From positions 1 to 48,103 of the forward strand of contig NZ_JAFBDR010000031.1 of the NCBI RefSeq assembly GCF_016908325.1: 48,103 bases of DNA, given 5' to 3'. This document shows, in pieces, positions 8,385 to 16,944 of this stretch (its first letter is position 1; every line of letters begins with the position of its first letter). The position numbers and the translations under genes are program-made. The stretch comes from Aquibacillus albus (GTDB taxonomy: Bacteria; Bacillota; Bacilli; Bacillales; Amphibacillaceae). The notes under the pieces were generated by a model. It had not been told where the DNA came from, made no database searches, and saw nothing but the letters and a program-made list of their open reading frames with translations.

Positions 8385-9185
8385 CTACGATAAATATTCG
8401 ATAATAATACCTGCTGTTTCTTCTATTGACTTGTCTGAAACATTAATAACTGGACATTTCAACTGTTTCATAATAGCATCCGCACGTTTAATTTCCTCAT
8501 TAATTTTGTCAATAGATGCATAAGCAGATTTATTCGGTAATCCTAATACTTTGAGTCGCTCTGTTCTTATTTTTAATAAATGATCTGGTTCAATCGTCAG
8601 GCCAACAACAAGCTTATTCGTTGCAGAATACAATTCCAATGGTAGCTTTACCTCAGGTACTATTGGAAAATTAGCCACTTTTATACCTTTGTGCGCTAAA
8701 AAAATGCTAAGTGGTGTCTTTGAGGTTCGTGATACTCCAATCAACACAACATCTGCAAGTAATAATCCACGAACATCCTTACCATCATCATATTTAACCG
8801 CAAATTCAATCGCTTCTATCCGACGAAAATACTCATCATCGAGTTCATGTTGTAACCCTGGTTCTTGTTTAGGTGAATCATTAAATGTATCAATATACGC
8901 CTGCATTAACGGTCCCATTACATCAACAGCTCGAACACCCATGTGAATCGCTTCTTCCTTCATCATTTCTCTTAGCTCTGGTTGGACGAGTGTATAAGCT
9001 ACAATTCCACCAGTCTCCACTGCTTGTCGTAAAACATGGATAATTTCCTGACCTGTTTGAATATGGCCAAACCGTTTAATCCTCGTTTCATTGGTAGAAA
9101 ATTGACGGATTGTTGCTTTTGCAACTGCCTCTGCTGTTTCCCCTACTGCATCGGAACATGCATAAATTATTGGCTGCTTTTGCAT
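8385..9185 (-). CDS. yqfL: PPDK regulatory protein family (YqfL): bifunctional kinase/pyrophosphorylase
   Basis: The ~266-residue protein belongs to the DUF299 / PPDK regulatory protein family. The P-loop-like motif GVSRTSKT lies at about 150-157, and AIEFAVKYDDGKD at about 125-137 is also conserved. Family members switch pyruvate phosphate dikinase or PEP synthase by ADP-dependent phosphorylation and pyrophosphate-dependent dephosphorylation. In B. subtilis, YqfL sits next to ccpN and modulates CcpN repression. ATG codons at 9209, 9191 and 9185 are in frame; the one at 9185 has GGGGGAG at the best distance (eight bases) and gives a length close to B. subtilis YqfL (270). Confidence 0.9.
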   Translation of the reverse strand: MQKQPIIYACSDAVGETAEAVAKATIRQFSTNETRIKRFGHIQTGQEIIHVLRQAVETGGIVAYTLVQPELREMMKEEAIHMGVRAVDVMGPLMQAYIDTFNDSPKQEPGLQHELDDEYFRRIEAIEFAVKYDDGKDVRGLLLADVVLIGVSRTSKTPLSIFLAHKGIKVANFPIVPEVKLPLELYSATNKLVVGLTIEPDHLLKIRTERLKVLGLPNKSAYASIDKINEEIKRADAIMKQLKCPVINVSDKSIEETAGIIIEYLS

Positions 9186-9274
9186 TTCCATTGCTCCCCC
9201 TTGTTCCATTTACTGAGAGTTCAAAAAGTCGAGACGGTGCTTGCTTATTATTTGTGAGACTTCTTGAACAACCT

Positions 9275-9913
9275 TTATACTTCTGTTCCAATCTCAAGTA
9301 GAAGCTTTGTTAGATTCGTTTTTGTAATTCTTCCAACAACTAATGGCTTTTGATCATCATTCTGACTCGATTGAACTACTGGTAATCCATCTACTTCATA
9401 ATGAAGGATTCTTCTTGCTGCCTCAATCACTAAATCATCTGGGCTAACTGTTACAACATTGGGGTGACGAGACATAACCATATTAACAGGGATTGTCGAT
9501 ACATTTGGATTTCCCAAAGTAACCTTGAGCAAATCCTTCCTTGACACAATGCCTTCCATATATCCATCTTCATCCACAACAATTAGTGATCCAACATTTT
9601 CAAGAAATAAAGTTACTACAGCATCGTGGACGGTTGTCGTTTTTTGCACAACGACAGGTAATCCTTGGATGTCTTTCACGGTGTATTGACTCAAACGGTG
9701 GGCAAAGCCAGTATTCTTTTTAGCTGATTCTCCTAAAAAATATCCGACCTTTGGTTTCGCATCCAGATAGCCCGTCATCACTAACACAGCTAAATCAGAA
9801 CGTATCGTTGCTTTGCTAACACCTAACAATTCTGCAATTTGTTCGGCTGTAATTGGCTCATGTTTTTTTAGAATCTCAACAATTTCTAGTTGTCGATTTG
9901 TAAATTCAATCAT
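9275..9913 (-). CDS. ccpN: Transcriptional repressor CcpN (HTH plus two CBS domains)
   Basis: The 212-residue protein has an N-terminal DeoR-like winged helix (residues 1-60, with ITAEQIAELLGVSKATIRSD as recognition segment) and two CBS domains (about 80-135 and 145-205). This is the architecture and exact length of B. subtilis CcpN. CcpN represses gapB and pckA (and the sRNA gene sr1) during glycolytic growth, sensing the ATP/ADP state through its CBS domains. The ATG at 9913 has AGGGGGAAGTC directly upstream; the longer frame to 10000 would run through the promoter. It heads the ccpN-yqfL-glpX unit. Confidence 0.93.
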   Translation of the reverse strand: MIEFTNRQLEIVEILKKHEPITAEQIAELLGVSKATIRSDLAVLVMTGYLDAKPKVGYFLGESAKKNTGFAHRLSQYTVKDIQGLPVVVQKTTTVHDAVVTLFLENVGSLIVVDEDGYMEGIVSRKDLLKVTLGNPNVSTIPVNMVMSRHPNVVTVSPDDLVIEAARRILHYEVDGLPVVQSSQNDDQKPLVVGRITKTNLTKLLLEIGTEV

Positions 9914-9947
9914 GACTTCCCCCTGTCTACTTCGCCCTTTTGTGGTC

Positions 9948-9976
9948 ATTATAGGCTTTAGCATATTACAAAACAA
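9948..9976 (-). promoter_or_regulatory. Sigma-A promoter of ccpN-yqfL-glpX
   Basis: On the minus strand TTGTTT (9971-9976) and a perfect TATAAT (9948-9953) are 17 bases apart, 35 bases upstream of the ccpN start codon. Confidence 0.6.
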
Positions 9977-10450
9977 GGAAGACAAGGTATAAGCTTCCAC
10001 TAAATTTGATAAGAATTAATATAGCCTGCTTCCCTTTTTAAATCCCCTCACTTTTTTATTTTGTTATATAGTGTATCACATTTAACAATTAATGTGCACT
10101 AATTAATGCGAATATTATGATTTATTTAAAGAATGGGTAGAACTTGATATCCATTTCATTACTAGTCTTAAAAACTGTGTTAAAGTTCGGTGTCGATCTT
10201 TTGACTCATCGTGTGAAATCAAGTATTTATTACATGAAGAGCGGAAAAACAAACCAACGATGAGATTCGCCGCTTTTCATTTAGTTACTTTTCGAACATC
10301 CTCTAATCGTTTTTAAACGATGCTCAAAACGATAGTTTTAGAGCAAATAGCGGAATGAGAATCCGCCAAATCAATAAGATGGATTCTCATTCCGCTAATC
10401 GGAACTCCTTCTTCTTTAATAAAGGAATTTCTTTAATTATTTTTACCATA
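9977..10450. other. Intergenic region rich in inverted repeats between tctA and ccpN
   Basis: No gene is visible in these 474 bases. They hold several overlapping stem-forming sequences: GAGCGG...CCGCTT at about 10239-10275, ATCGTTTTTAAACGAT at about 10306-10321 with further ATCGTTTT-like copies up to 10336, and the long perfect repeat at 10348-10397. The density of stems would fit a terminator cluster or a structured RNA. Confidence 0.45.
10348..10397 (-). terminator. Long perfect hairpin downstream of tctA, possible terminator
   Basis: Two 17-base arms (TAGCGGAATGAGAATCC and its complement) flank a 16-base loop. The position 54 bases past the tctA stop fits a terminator, but the T tract on the minus strand is weak, so it could instead be an RNA-stabilising structure or a repeat element. 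Confidence 0.55.
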
Positions 10451-11971
10451 TTATACATTCAATTGTTCCTTATCCTTATTTTGCTTACGAACCTGAATAA
10501 TCGTTACAACGAAAGATATAACAGCTAAAATTAAAAACAACAAGGAAATAGGTCTCGTGAAAAATACACTAATTTCAGAATTCATTTGAAATGCTCTTGT
10601 CATTTCAGCCTCTAGCGTTGGTCCTAAGATTAATCCAAGAATAACAGGACTTAACGGTACATTGATTTTATATAGTAAAAATCCAACGATACCGAAGAAG
10701 AAAACAATCCAAATATCAAACAATCTATTATTTAATGCAAAAGCACCTACTGTACTAAGAAACAGAATCGAAGGAACTAAAAATGTTTTTGGAATTAAGG
10801 TGATTCTTGTTAATAGAGGCAGGAGTAGTGTTTGTAAAACTAATACAGCAATACCACTAATAAAGATAGCAACATAAATAGAATTTACTAAAATGGGTTG
10901 TGTATTAAACAAGCCAGGGCCTGGAGTTATCCCATGCAGGATTAATGCACCGATCATGACTGCCTGTGCTACATCTCCTGGAATACCAAGTGTAATTGTA
11001 GGAATAAATGCACCACCGGCAACGGCATTGTTACTACTTTCAGAAGCTACAATCCCCCCAGGATGCCCCTCTCCATATTTATTCTTTTCTTTACTAAACT
11101 TTTTGGCTTGATCGTAACTAATAAAGTTAGCTGATTCAGCTCCAGCGGCAGGAAGACACCCAACAAAACAACCAATCACAGACGATCGAATCACATTCCA
11201 TTTTTCCTTGTATACATCTTTAATCACTTGGAAATAAGGAATTTTTACTTTTTGTTTCAATATGGAAATGTCTTGACCATCCTTTGTCATGTTTTGTTTG
11301 ATTTCCTCAATATTAATAAAAAGAGTTGATAAGGCAAACAATCCGATTAATACAGGAATTGGAGAAAACCCTGAAGCTAATTGATCGATTCCGAAATCAA
11401 AGCGAACTTGACCGGAGGGTGAAATACCAATTGTCCCAATCAATAACCCTAGACTACCAGCTAATAACCCCTTAGAGAGTGAAGCTCCACTTAATCCAGC
11501 AACAAGTGTTAATGCAAAAACAATTAATGAAAAGATCTCCCATGGACCAAATAATAGACTAACCTTAGCAACTAAAGGTCCTAATAAAAACAAGATAATT
11601 GCCCCTATAAAGGTCCCAAAAACAGAGGATAAAATACCGATACCAAGCGCTCTTGCTGACTCACCTTTTTTTGTCATTGGATATCCATCAAAGGTTGTAA
11701 CGACGGAAGATGGTGTACCAGGAATTCCAAGAAGTGTACCTGAAATTAGACCACCAGATAACCCTCCAATATAAATACCAATCATCAAAGCAAGGCCTTG
11801 AACCGGCTCCATCCCAAAAGTAAATGGAAAAGCAAGAATAATAGCCATTGTAAATGTAAATCCAGGAATACATCCGGCAATAATACCAAAAAATACACCT
11901 GTAAAAATAAACAAGAGCATTAACGGCTGTAATGCCCCTTGGAAAGCTTGAAGAATCACTGAGATATCCAT
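10451..11971 (-). CDS. tctA: Tripartite tricarboxylate transporter large membrane subunit TctA
   Basis: The 506-residue, very hydrophobic protein has about 11-12 spans and matches the TctA family in length. Conserved family segments are readable: GIIAGCIPGFT (about 29-39), GIYIGGLSGGLISGTLLGIPGT (about 65-86), AAGAESANF (about 275) and GIPGDVAQAVMIGAL (about 329). TctA forms the transmembrane channel of a sodium-driven solute uptake system with TctB and the binding protein TctC. GGAGGTGAACG precedes the ATG. It is the last gene of tctC-tctB-tctA, 13 bases after tctB. The solute may be citrate or another carboxylate and cannot be fixed from sequence. Confidence 0.93.
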   Translation of the reverse strand: MDISVILQAFQGALQPLMLLFIFTGVFFGIIAGCIPGFTFTMAIILAFPFTFGMEPVQGLALMIGIYIGGLSGGLISGTLLGIPGTPSSVVTTFDGYPMTKKGESARALGIGILSSVFGTFIGAIILFLLGPLVAKVSLLFGPWEIFSLIVFALTLVAGLSGASLSKGLLAGSLGLLIGTIGISPSGQVRFDFGIDQLASGFSPIPVLIGLFALSTLFINIEEIKQNMTKDGQDISILKQKVKIPYFQVIKDVYKEKWNVIRSSVIGCFVGCLPAAGAESANFISYDQAKKFSKEKNKYGEGHPGGIVASESSNNAVAGGAFIPTITLGIPGDVAQAVMIGALILHGITPGPGLFNTQPILVNSIYVAIFISGIAVLVLQTLLLPLLTRITLIPKTFLVPSILFLSTVGAFALNNRLFDIWIVFFFGIVGFLLYKINVPLSPVILGLILGPTLEAEMTRAFQMNSEISVFFTRPISLLFLILAVISFVVTIIQVRKQNKDKEQLNV

Positions 11972-11984
11972 TCGTTCACCTCCA

Positions 11985-12434
11985 TTATGGTAAGTAAATA
12001 TTTAATAATTGCTGAAAGACAAATTGAATTCCAATTGGTAAAACGATTGCTACGGTCAAATTTGTTATCAATGCTTTTCGTTTAATTGGTCGAAGCAAGC
12101 TAAACGTGATAAACAAAAATAGGATGGAGCTCCATAAAAAGCCGATGATAGAAATTAAGCCTATATAAACAAAAAAGATTCCAATTACCGCTAGCACTTG
12201 ATAATGTTCTTTCACATAGTGTTTTATCAATAGGCCTAATTTTTCCTTATCTACTTGTTTAAAACTTTTGATAACAATAAAGACTGATAGAATCGCAATA
12301 AATACTAAAATAACCCTAGGAAAAAAAGAAGGGGCGAAAGTTTGCACCCCTGATTTTTCTGAGAACTTCATAGATTCAATAAAGAATAAACTACAAATTG
12401 CTAAAACAATTATTGAAAAAACACGATTTGCCAT
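11985..12434 (-). CDS. tctB: Tripartite tricarboxylate transporter small membrane subunit TctB
   Basis: The 149-residue protein has four membrane spans. Characteristic features are an N-terminal FSIIVLAICSLFFIESM span, then the FAPSFFPRVI loop, and a C-terminal ending IQFVFQQLLNIYLP. This fits TctB, the small partner of TctA. GGAGG lies nine bases before the ATG. It sits between tctC (17 bases upstream) and tctA (13 bases downstream), so the three are translated from one message. Confidence 0.9.
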   Translation of the reverse strand: MANRVFSIIVLAICSLFFIESMKFSEKSGVQTFAPSFFPRVILVFIAILSVFIVIKSFKQVDKEKLGLLIKHYVKEHYQVLAVIGIFFVYIGLISIIGFLWSSILFLFITFSLLRPIKRKALITNLTVAIVLPIGIQFVFQQLLNIYLP

Positions 12435-12451
12435 GGAAAGAAACCTCCAGT

Positions 12452-13456
12452 TTAAAATTCCATTTTAGGAGCTAGCTCACTCATTTTGGAATCTAATTCT
12501 TCCAAATGTGTCTTGTAATCTTCTGTATCCATATAGTGCGGAAAGCTTCCTAATTCTTCAATTTTTTCTTGTAACTCTGGATTTTCTAATGCTTTTTCAA
12601 AAGCATCACTAATAATTTCTTTCACTTCTTCTGGTGTTCCTTTTGGTGCTAATATGCCCCGATCAACTGTTACTGCAAAATCAGTTCCTTGTTCGATAAT
12701 CGTTGGAACATCTGGTAGAAATGGATTTCTTTCTTCGTCAACCATCCCTAAAGGAACCAATGTACCTTCATCAAAGTAACCTTTACCGGAAGCATAGTCC
12801 CCTGTCATACCGTCAACTTGATTCGCTAAAATAGCAGCATATTGAGGACCTGTACCATCGTAACTAACATAATTTAGAGATCTTGGATCAACGCCTGCAG
12901 CATCTAGCAACGCAGCAATTGTATAATGATCTTCTGATCCAACCGTGTATGCCCATGTTACTTTATTTCCTTCCTCAACATATTCAATTAAATCATTAAT
13001 ATTTTCGATACCATTTTCTTCACTAAACGCTTTACTTACTGATGGAATATGTGGTGTTGAAGTAATTAAATTGACCGGGTCAAATGCAGAAAAACCATAA
13101 TCAACTACTCCTGTATGTTCAGCGGTTGCTACTACTTGGTGAGTTCCTAATATTGTGTAACCATCAGGATCTGCATCCTTTACCGATCTTGATCCAACTG
13201 TTGCAGTCGCACCAGCCATATTCGTTGGAACAATGGTTTGTCCTAATTCTTCCTCTGCATACTGTGCAACAAGTCTGAATAATACGTCTGTACCGCCTCC
13301 AGGTGGGTATGGAATAACTAGTTTAATTGATTTTTCTGGAAAACTTGTTGTCTCACCATTGTCACCTGTTTCTGCAGTTGCATTATTAGATGAACCACAC
13401 GCTGCAAGTGCAGCTAACATGACAAGCATTAACAAACCTAACATTGCTTTTTTCAT
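12452..13456 (-). CDS. tctC: Tripartite tricarboxylate transporter substrate-binding lipoprotein TctC
   Basis: The 334-residue protein begins with a lipoprotein signal peptide whose lipobox LAAC puts the modified cysteine at residue 20. The mature part has the TctC (Bug) signatures KLVIPYPPGGGTD near 45-57 and an extended DPDGYT/DVPT pattern typical of the family. It binds a carboxylate outside the membrane and delivers it to TctAB. The start at 13456 is chosen because AAAAGGGG is ten bases upstream and it exposes the signal peptide; the longer frame to 13555 would bury it. No adjacent two-component system is seen, unlike many tct loci. Confidence 0.93.
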   Translation of the reverse strand: MKKAMLGLLMLVMLAALAACGSSNNATAETGDNGETTSFPEKSIKLVIPYPPGGGTDVLFRLVAQYAEEELGQTIVPTNMAGATATVGSRSVKDADPDGYTILGTHQVVATAEHTGVVDYGFSAFDPVNLITSTPHIPSVSKAFSEENGIENINDLIEYVEEGNKVTWAYTVGSEDHYTIAALLDAAGVDPRSLNYVSYDGTGPQYAAILANQVDGMTGDYASGKGYFDEGTLVPLGMVDEERNPFLPDVPTIIEQGTDFAVTVDRGILAPKGTPEEVKEIISDAFEKALENPELQEKIEELGSFPHYMDTEDYKTHLEELDSKMSELAPKMEF

Positions 13457-13730
13457 AATGAAAGAACCCCTTTTCATAGATGTATTTTTTGAAACGAAAT
13501 AGCGAATAAACATTTTATTTCCTTTATTACGTTTTTTTATTTTTTTAATTAACATAAATAGATAAAAAGTTTATTTACCATTCGTTTTGTAACCTTGCTT
13601 CTTATTAAAACATGTCAGAAAATCTCCGTCACGATTAATGTAAGGAAATCTAACATACTTTTTTTGCAAAGTGTAAAAAATTATGATTATTATGAAGATT
13701 TAATCAAACGCTTCGTACTGTATTTTTTTC
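13457..13730. other. Intergenic region upstream of tctC
   Basis: The region is strongly A/T-rich and should contain the tct promoter on the minus strand. A CTGACA box near 13615 and a TTTACA box near 13675 are present, but neither has a convincing -10 at 17 bases, so no promoter is called. Confidence 0.35.
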
Positions 13731-13765
13731 AAAAAAAAAAAAATCACCCAAAATGGATGATTTTT
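13731..13765 (-). terminator. Terminator of the cytochrome bd operon
   Basis: The stem AAAAATCACCCA / TGGATGATTTTT (one mismatch, three-base loop) is followed on the minus strand by a run of 13 T. It lies about 95 bases past the cydS stop codon. Confidence 0.75.
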
Positions 13766-13859
13766 ACCTTGTAAAAAATTAAGGAGAATCCCTTACCGAT
13801 ATTCATCATAATTAAAAATCTCAAATCCAGCTTTTTCAATGGTTTGGCGACTTTACTTT

Positions 13860-13961
13860 CTATTTCCGAAATACTTCATCCTTTGGAGCTAGCCAGAAAG
13901 CTAAAATAATCGATCCAATCAGGACAATAAATGGTGCGTAAAAGTGTAAAAAAACATGCAT
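13860..13961 (-). CDS. cydS: Cytochrome bd oxidase small subunit CydS, 33 aa
   Basis: A 33-codon gene begins 25 bases after cydB, with a strong site (AAAGGAGG) before its ATG. The peptide starts MHVFLHFYAPFIVLIGS, has one membrane span and ends in a charged tail (PKDEVFRK). Length, start and N-terminal pattern resemble CydS, the third subunit seen in the Geobacillus thermodenitrificans bd oxidase structure, where it lies along CydA near haem b558. The position after cydAB supports the call. It is too short for most gene finders. Just downstream (13800-13859) another frame reads IEKAGFEIFNYDEYR before a stop, but it has no start codon. Confidence 0.85.
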   Translation of the reverse strand: MHVFLHFYAPFIVLIGSIILAFWLAPKDEVFRK

Positions 13962-13986
13962 ATATTTTCCTCCTTTTTACACATAA

Positions 13987-15000
13987 TTATCGGTTTCCTT
14001 GTACATAGTCCTTGTTAAACAAAAACAGCTTGAGCAATAGAAACAACGATGGTAGTAATAGCCCTAGGCCCGCGATAAAAGCAACGATTAAGGCAACAGC
14101 CATTTCCTCGCTTGTAAAGCTATCATAAATCGTCAAATACGGATACAACAAATATGGATAATGCGAAATACCATAGGCAAAAAAGGCGACTAAAAATTGC
14201 CCGGTTAGCAATGTAAACGCAATGCCATAATTTTTTCGCTTCCAAATCAAGTAAACAGAACCAAGAAATAAGACAAAAGATATGCCGAACAAGAACCATA
14301 AGTCAACTAAGCGATTAAAATGAACTGGGTTATGGGTACGTAACTCGACAATGATTCCTGTTGCCGTGATGATTGCCGGAAAGGCCCAAACGAGTGCATA
14401 CTTTCGCAATAACTCTGTTGCTTGATGGTCTTTCGCCTTATTTGCATACCAGGTTAAAAACGCTGCCGAAATATAGAGTACAGATGTCAAGCTAAGAACG
14501 ACGATACTCCATGTTAATGGACTTGTAAACAATGCCCAATAATCTAATGCTAACCCAGCTTCATCCTCCGTAATAAACCCACCTTCCGAGATCGTTAGGA
14601 CAATCGATAACGAAGCAGGAATAAACAAACCCGAAAAACCATATAAATAGGTCCATCCCTTATGTCTTAACTCACCATATGTTGTAAAGGCATAATAGGA
14701 TCCTCGAATAGCCAGAAGCACAATTGCAATACTAGCCGGCACTAATAAAGACGTACCGTAGTAAAAGGCTGTTCTTGGAAAAAATCCAACAACCCCTACA
14801 AAGAAAAATACTAAGAAGACATTTGTTACCTCCCATACAGGCGACAAATACCTTTGGATAATACCGCTAATAATATGATGCTTGTTTATCAACAAACTAT
14901 ATGCATTGAAAAATCCTGCACCAAAATCAATCGAAGCTACGATGACATAGCCAAATAAAAACAACCATAATACAGATATCCCAATAACCTCATATGTCAT
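13987..15000 (-). CDS. cydB: Cytochrome bd ubiquinol/menaquinol oxidase subunit II
   Basis: The 337-residue protein has about eight or nine spans. The N-terminal segment IDFGAGFFNAYSL (about 24-36) and SPVWEVTNVFLVFFF (about 53-67) are typical of CydB, including the WE pair near the haem pocket. It forms the pseudo-symmetric partner of CydA in the terminal oxidase that reduces oxygen with electrons from menaquinol. It starts six bases after the cydA stop. The sequence is nearer the YthB/Geobacillus type than E. coli CydB, judging by the gene set and length. GGTGAT lies close to the ATG. Confidence 0.93.
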   Translation of the reverse strand: MTYEVIGISVLWLFLFGYVIVASIDFGAGFFNAYSLLINKHHIISGIIQRYLSPVWEVTNVFLVFFFVGVVGFFPRTAFYYGTSLLVPASIAIVLLAIRGSYYAFTTYGELRHKGWTYLYGFSGLFIPASLSIVLTISEGGFITEDEAGLALDYWALFTSPLTWSIVVLSLTSVLYISAAFLTWYANKAKDHQATELLRKYALVWAFPAIITATGIIVELRTHNPVHFNRLVDLWFLFGISFVLFLGSVYLIWKRKNYGIAFTLLTGQFLVAFFAYGISHYPYLLYPYLTIYDSFTSEEMAVALIVAFIAGLGLLLPSLFLLLKLFLFNKDYVQGNR

Positions 15001-15006
15001 AAATAA

Positions 15007-16344
15007 TCACCTACCTTCTCCATGTCGATCAGCCAACTCCTGTTCGACCGGATTTTTTCGGAACATACGAGTCAGCACAATCACACTACCAACCCCTAAT
15101 ACAAGGTATAGTCCTGTAAACAATAGTAGCATCGAGTCAACATGGTTACTTGTCGTTGCTGCATCAGCTGTTCTCATCATTCCCCGTAACACCCACGGCT
15201 GACGTCCAACTTCTGTTAGCCACCAACCAGCTTCAATTGCAAGCATCGCAAGTGGTCCAGTCGTAAACACAATCCATAGGAACCAATTTGCGTTAACAAA
15301 ACGACGTCTCAGCCACGTACCTACCACATAGACTAATGAAACCATCGCCACTACCATCCCGATCGTAACCATTAAATCAAACAAATAATGAATATACAGT
15401 GGCGGGATAACATCTTCAGAAAATTGATCTAACCCAATCACCTCTGCATAGGGATCACCATGCGCCAAGATACTTAAAGCATAAGGAATTTCAAGCGCAT
15501 ATTTCACTTCATGATTATCCTTTAATACCCCAAATAAAATGAGTGGAGCCCCTTCTTCGGTTTCAAAATGCCACTCATAGGCTGCTAATTTCTCTGGTTG
15601 GTATTCCGCTAAATATTTTCCTGAAAAATCACCTATTACCGCTGAAGCAATCGAAAAGATTAATCCGATTTTCATCGTCAAAAATAACGCCTTTTTATGG
15701 TAAACATGGTTTGACCCTTTCAAGAGACGAAAGGCACCAACTGATGCCAGAATAAAAGCCGAAGTCATGTAGGCGGTAGATAACACATGCGCAACCTTTG
15801 TTGGCATAGCTGGATTAAACATAGCCACTAACGGTTTTACATTGACTAGTACTCCATTTTCCAAATCAAAGCCCTGTGGTGTATTCATGAATGCATTGAC
15901 CATTGTTATAAATACTGCAGAAAATGAGGCTCCAATCGCAACTGGAATGAGTAGCAGCATATGTTTTCTCTGATCTTTAAAACGATCCCACGTATATAAA
16001 TAAATACCTAAAAAGATCGCTTCAAAGAAAAAAGCAAATGTTTCCATAAATAATGGCAAGGCAATCACGTTACCAGCTAGTTGCATAAAATTCGGCCATA
16101 GAAGTGACAGCTGTAAACCAATAGCTGTTCCTGTTACAACACCTACTGCAACGGTGATAACGAACCCCCTCGTCCAGCGTCTTGCTAATAATATGTAGTG
16201 TTCATCCTGTTTTTTTATTCCAACCCACTGTGCAATAAAAATCATCAATGGAATTCCCACGCCAATCGTTGCATAGATAATATGAAACGATAACGTCAAT
16301 TCTGTTAGTAAACGACTAAAAAAGACAGCTTCTTCATTTCCCAT
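15007..16344 (-). CDS. cydA: Cytochrome bd oxidase subunit I, short Q-loop type
   Basis: The 445-residue protein carries the haem ligands in the expected places: H21 (high-spin haem b), H186 (KVAHVLSTAY, b558), and the GRQPW and RTADA motifs near the b558/quinol site. E101 and E108 match the conserved proton-path glutamates. It lacks the C-terminal Q-loop insertion found in E. coli CydA (522 residues). The ATG at 16344 has AAAAGGAG at proper distance; the frame open to 16413 overlaps another small gene. The operon order is 31-aa peptide, cydA, cydB, cydS. Confidence 0.94.
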   Translation of the reverse strand: MGNEEAVFFSRLLTELTLSFHIIYATIGVGIPLMIFIAQWVGIKKQDEHYILLARRWTRGFVITVAVGVVTGTAIGLQLSLLWPNFMQLAGNVIALPLFMETFAFFFEAIFLGIYLYTWDRFKDQRKHMLLLIPVAIGASFSAVFITMVNAFMNTPQGFDLENGVLVNVKPLVAMFNPAMPTKVAHVLSTAYMTSAFILASVGAFRLLKGSNHVYHKKALFLTMKIGLIFSIASAVIGDFSGKYLAEYQPEKLAAYEWHFETEEGAPLILFGVLKDNHEVKYALEIPYALSILAHGDPYAEVIGLDQFSEDVIPPLYIHYLFDLMVTIGMVVAMVSLVYVVGTWLRRRFVNANWFLWIVFTTGPLAMLAIEAGWWLTEVGRQPWVLRGMMRTADAATTSNHVDSMLLLFTGLYLVLGVGSVIVLTRMFRKNPVEQELADRHGEGR

Positions 16345-16360
16345 TTGATAAAACTCCTTT

Positions 16361-16456
16361 TCACCCTGAAAAGATGCGTCCGAATAAAGATAAACCCATG
16401 ATAAATGCGACAATAAAGGTTATCCAAATCAACATTTTCTCATGTTTTTTATACAA
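16361..16456 (-). CDS. 31-aa single-span membrane peptide at the head of the cyd operon (TTG start)
   Basis: Upstream of cydA is a 31-codon frame with a near-perfect site, AAAGGAGG, seven bases before a TTG codon. The peptide has a basic N-terminus (YKKHEK), one hydrophobic span (LIWITFIVAFIMGLSLFG) and a short RIFSG tail. Its TGA stop lies immediately before the AAAAGGAG of cydA, so translation of the two is probably coupled. I do not recognise a named family. By position and shape it could be an accessory subunit of the bd oxidase, like CydX or CydH in other lineages, but it is not CydS, which is present downstream. It could also be only a leader peptide. Confidence 0.7.
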   Translation of the reverse strand: MYKKHEKMLIWITFIVAFIMGLSLFGRIFSG

Positions 16457-16885
16457 TAGGTAACCTCCTTTACATTAGATAAGCCCCAAATCCGTTACGT
16501 CTTATAACAAATGTCGAAGTTTTTATACTTTCAACAAAAGTATAAAAATGACAGGCACCTTTTTATAAAATTATTCTTCTCTACGTTTCTTATTCCCTAT
16601 CCGCTACATTTAGAAACAGAAAGAACCATAATTGATTACAGTATAATCATACCCGTTATCGATAAAAGAATATCAGGACTATTGAAAATCTGTTGTATTT
16701 TTGTGACATACATGTGACGAACAACATTTGAATTGGTGTTCGTCAGCTTTGAATAAATTAGAAAAAAAGGCATACCTCTCGCCCAGCTAAAATGAGCACT
16801 ATGATCAAATCATAATTTACTCATGACGTCAATCGTCTTACAGTTGAGATTCTTACTAAATGTATCTTTTTTTACGTTATGAAAT
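16457..16885. other. Intergenic region upstream of the cyd operon
   Basis: The cyd promoter should lie here on the minus strand; TTGAAA boxes and TTATAA near 16500-16535 are candidates without ideal spacing. A direct repeat TGTGACATACATGTGACG at about 16701-16718 could be a regulator site. TGACAGGCACCTTTTTAT at 16549-16566 is a piece of a dispersed repeat. A 68-codon plus-strand frame here has no site and is not credible. Confidence 0.4.
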
Positions 16886-16914
16886 AGGGTTGTCCAAAAA
16901 TTCGGGACAACCCT
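16886..16914 (-). terminator. Hairpin terminator after yczE
   Basis: AGGGTTGTCC and GGACAACCCT form a ten-base stem around a short loop, 31 bases beyond the yczE stop. The T tract is poor, so the call rests on stem and position. Confidence 0.6.
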
Positions 16915-16944
16915 TGCAGATGTTTTTCTTGCCTCTCCAGTGAT

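Noticed and set aside
13800-13862. Short frame ending IEKAGFEIFNYDEYR after cydS
   Set aside because: It looks protein-like for 18 codons, but there is no start codon and a stop lies directly before it. It is too short to call a gene or a pseudogene.
16511-16717. 68-codon frame on the plus strand upstream of the cyd operon
   Set aside because: No ribosome binding site. It contains a dispersed repeat fragment and covers the likely cyd promoter.
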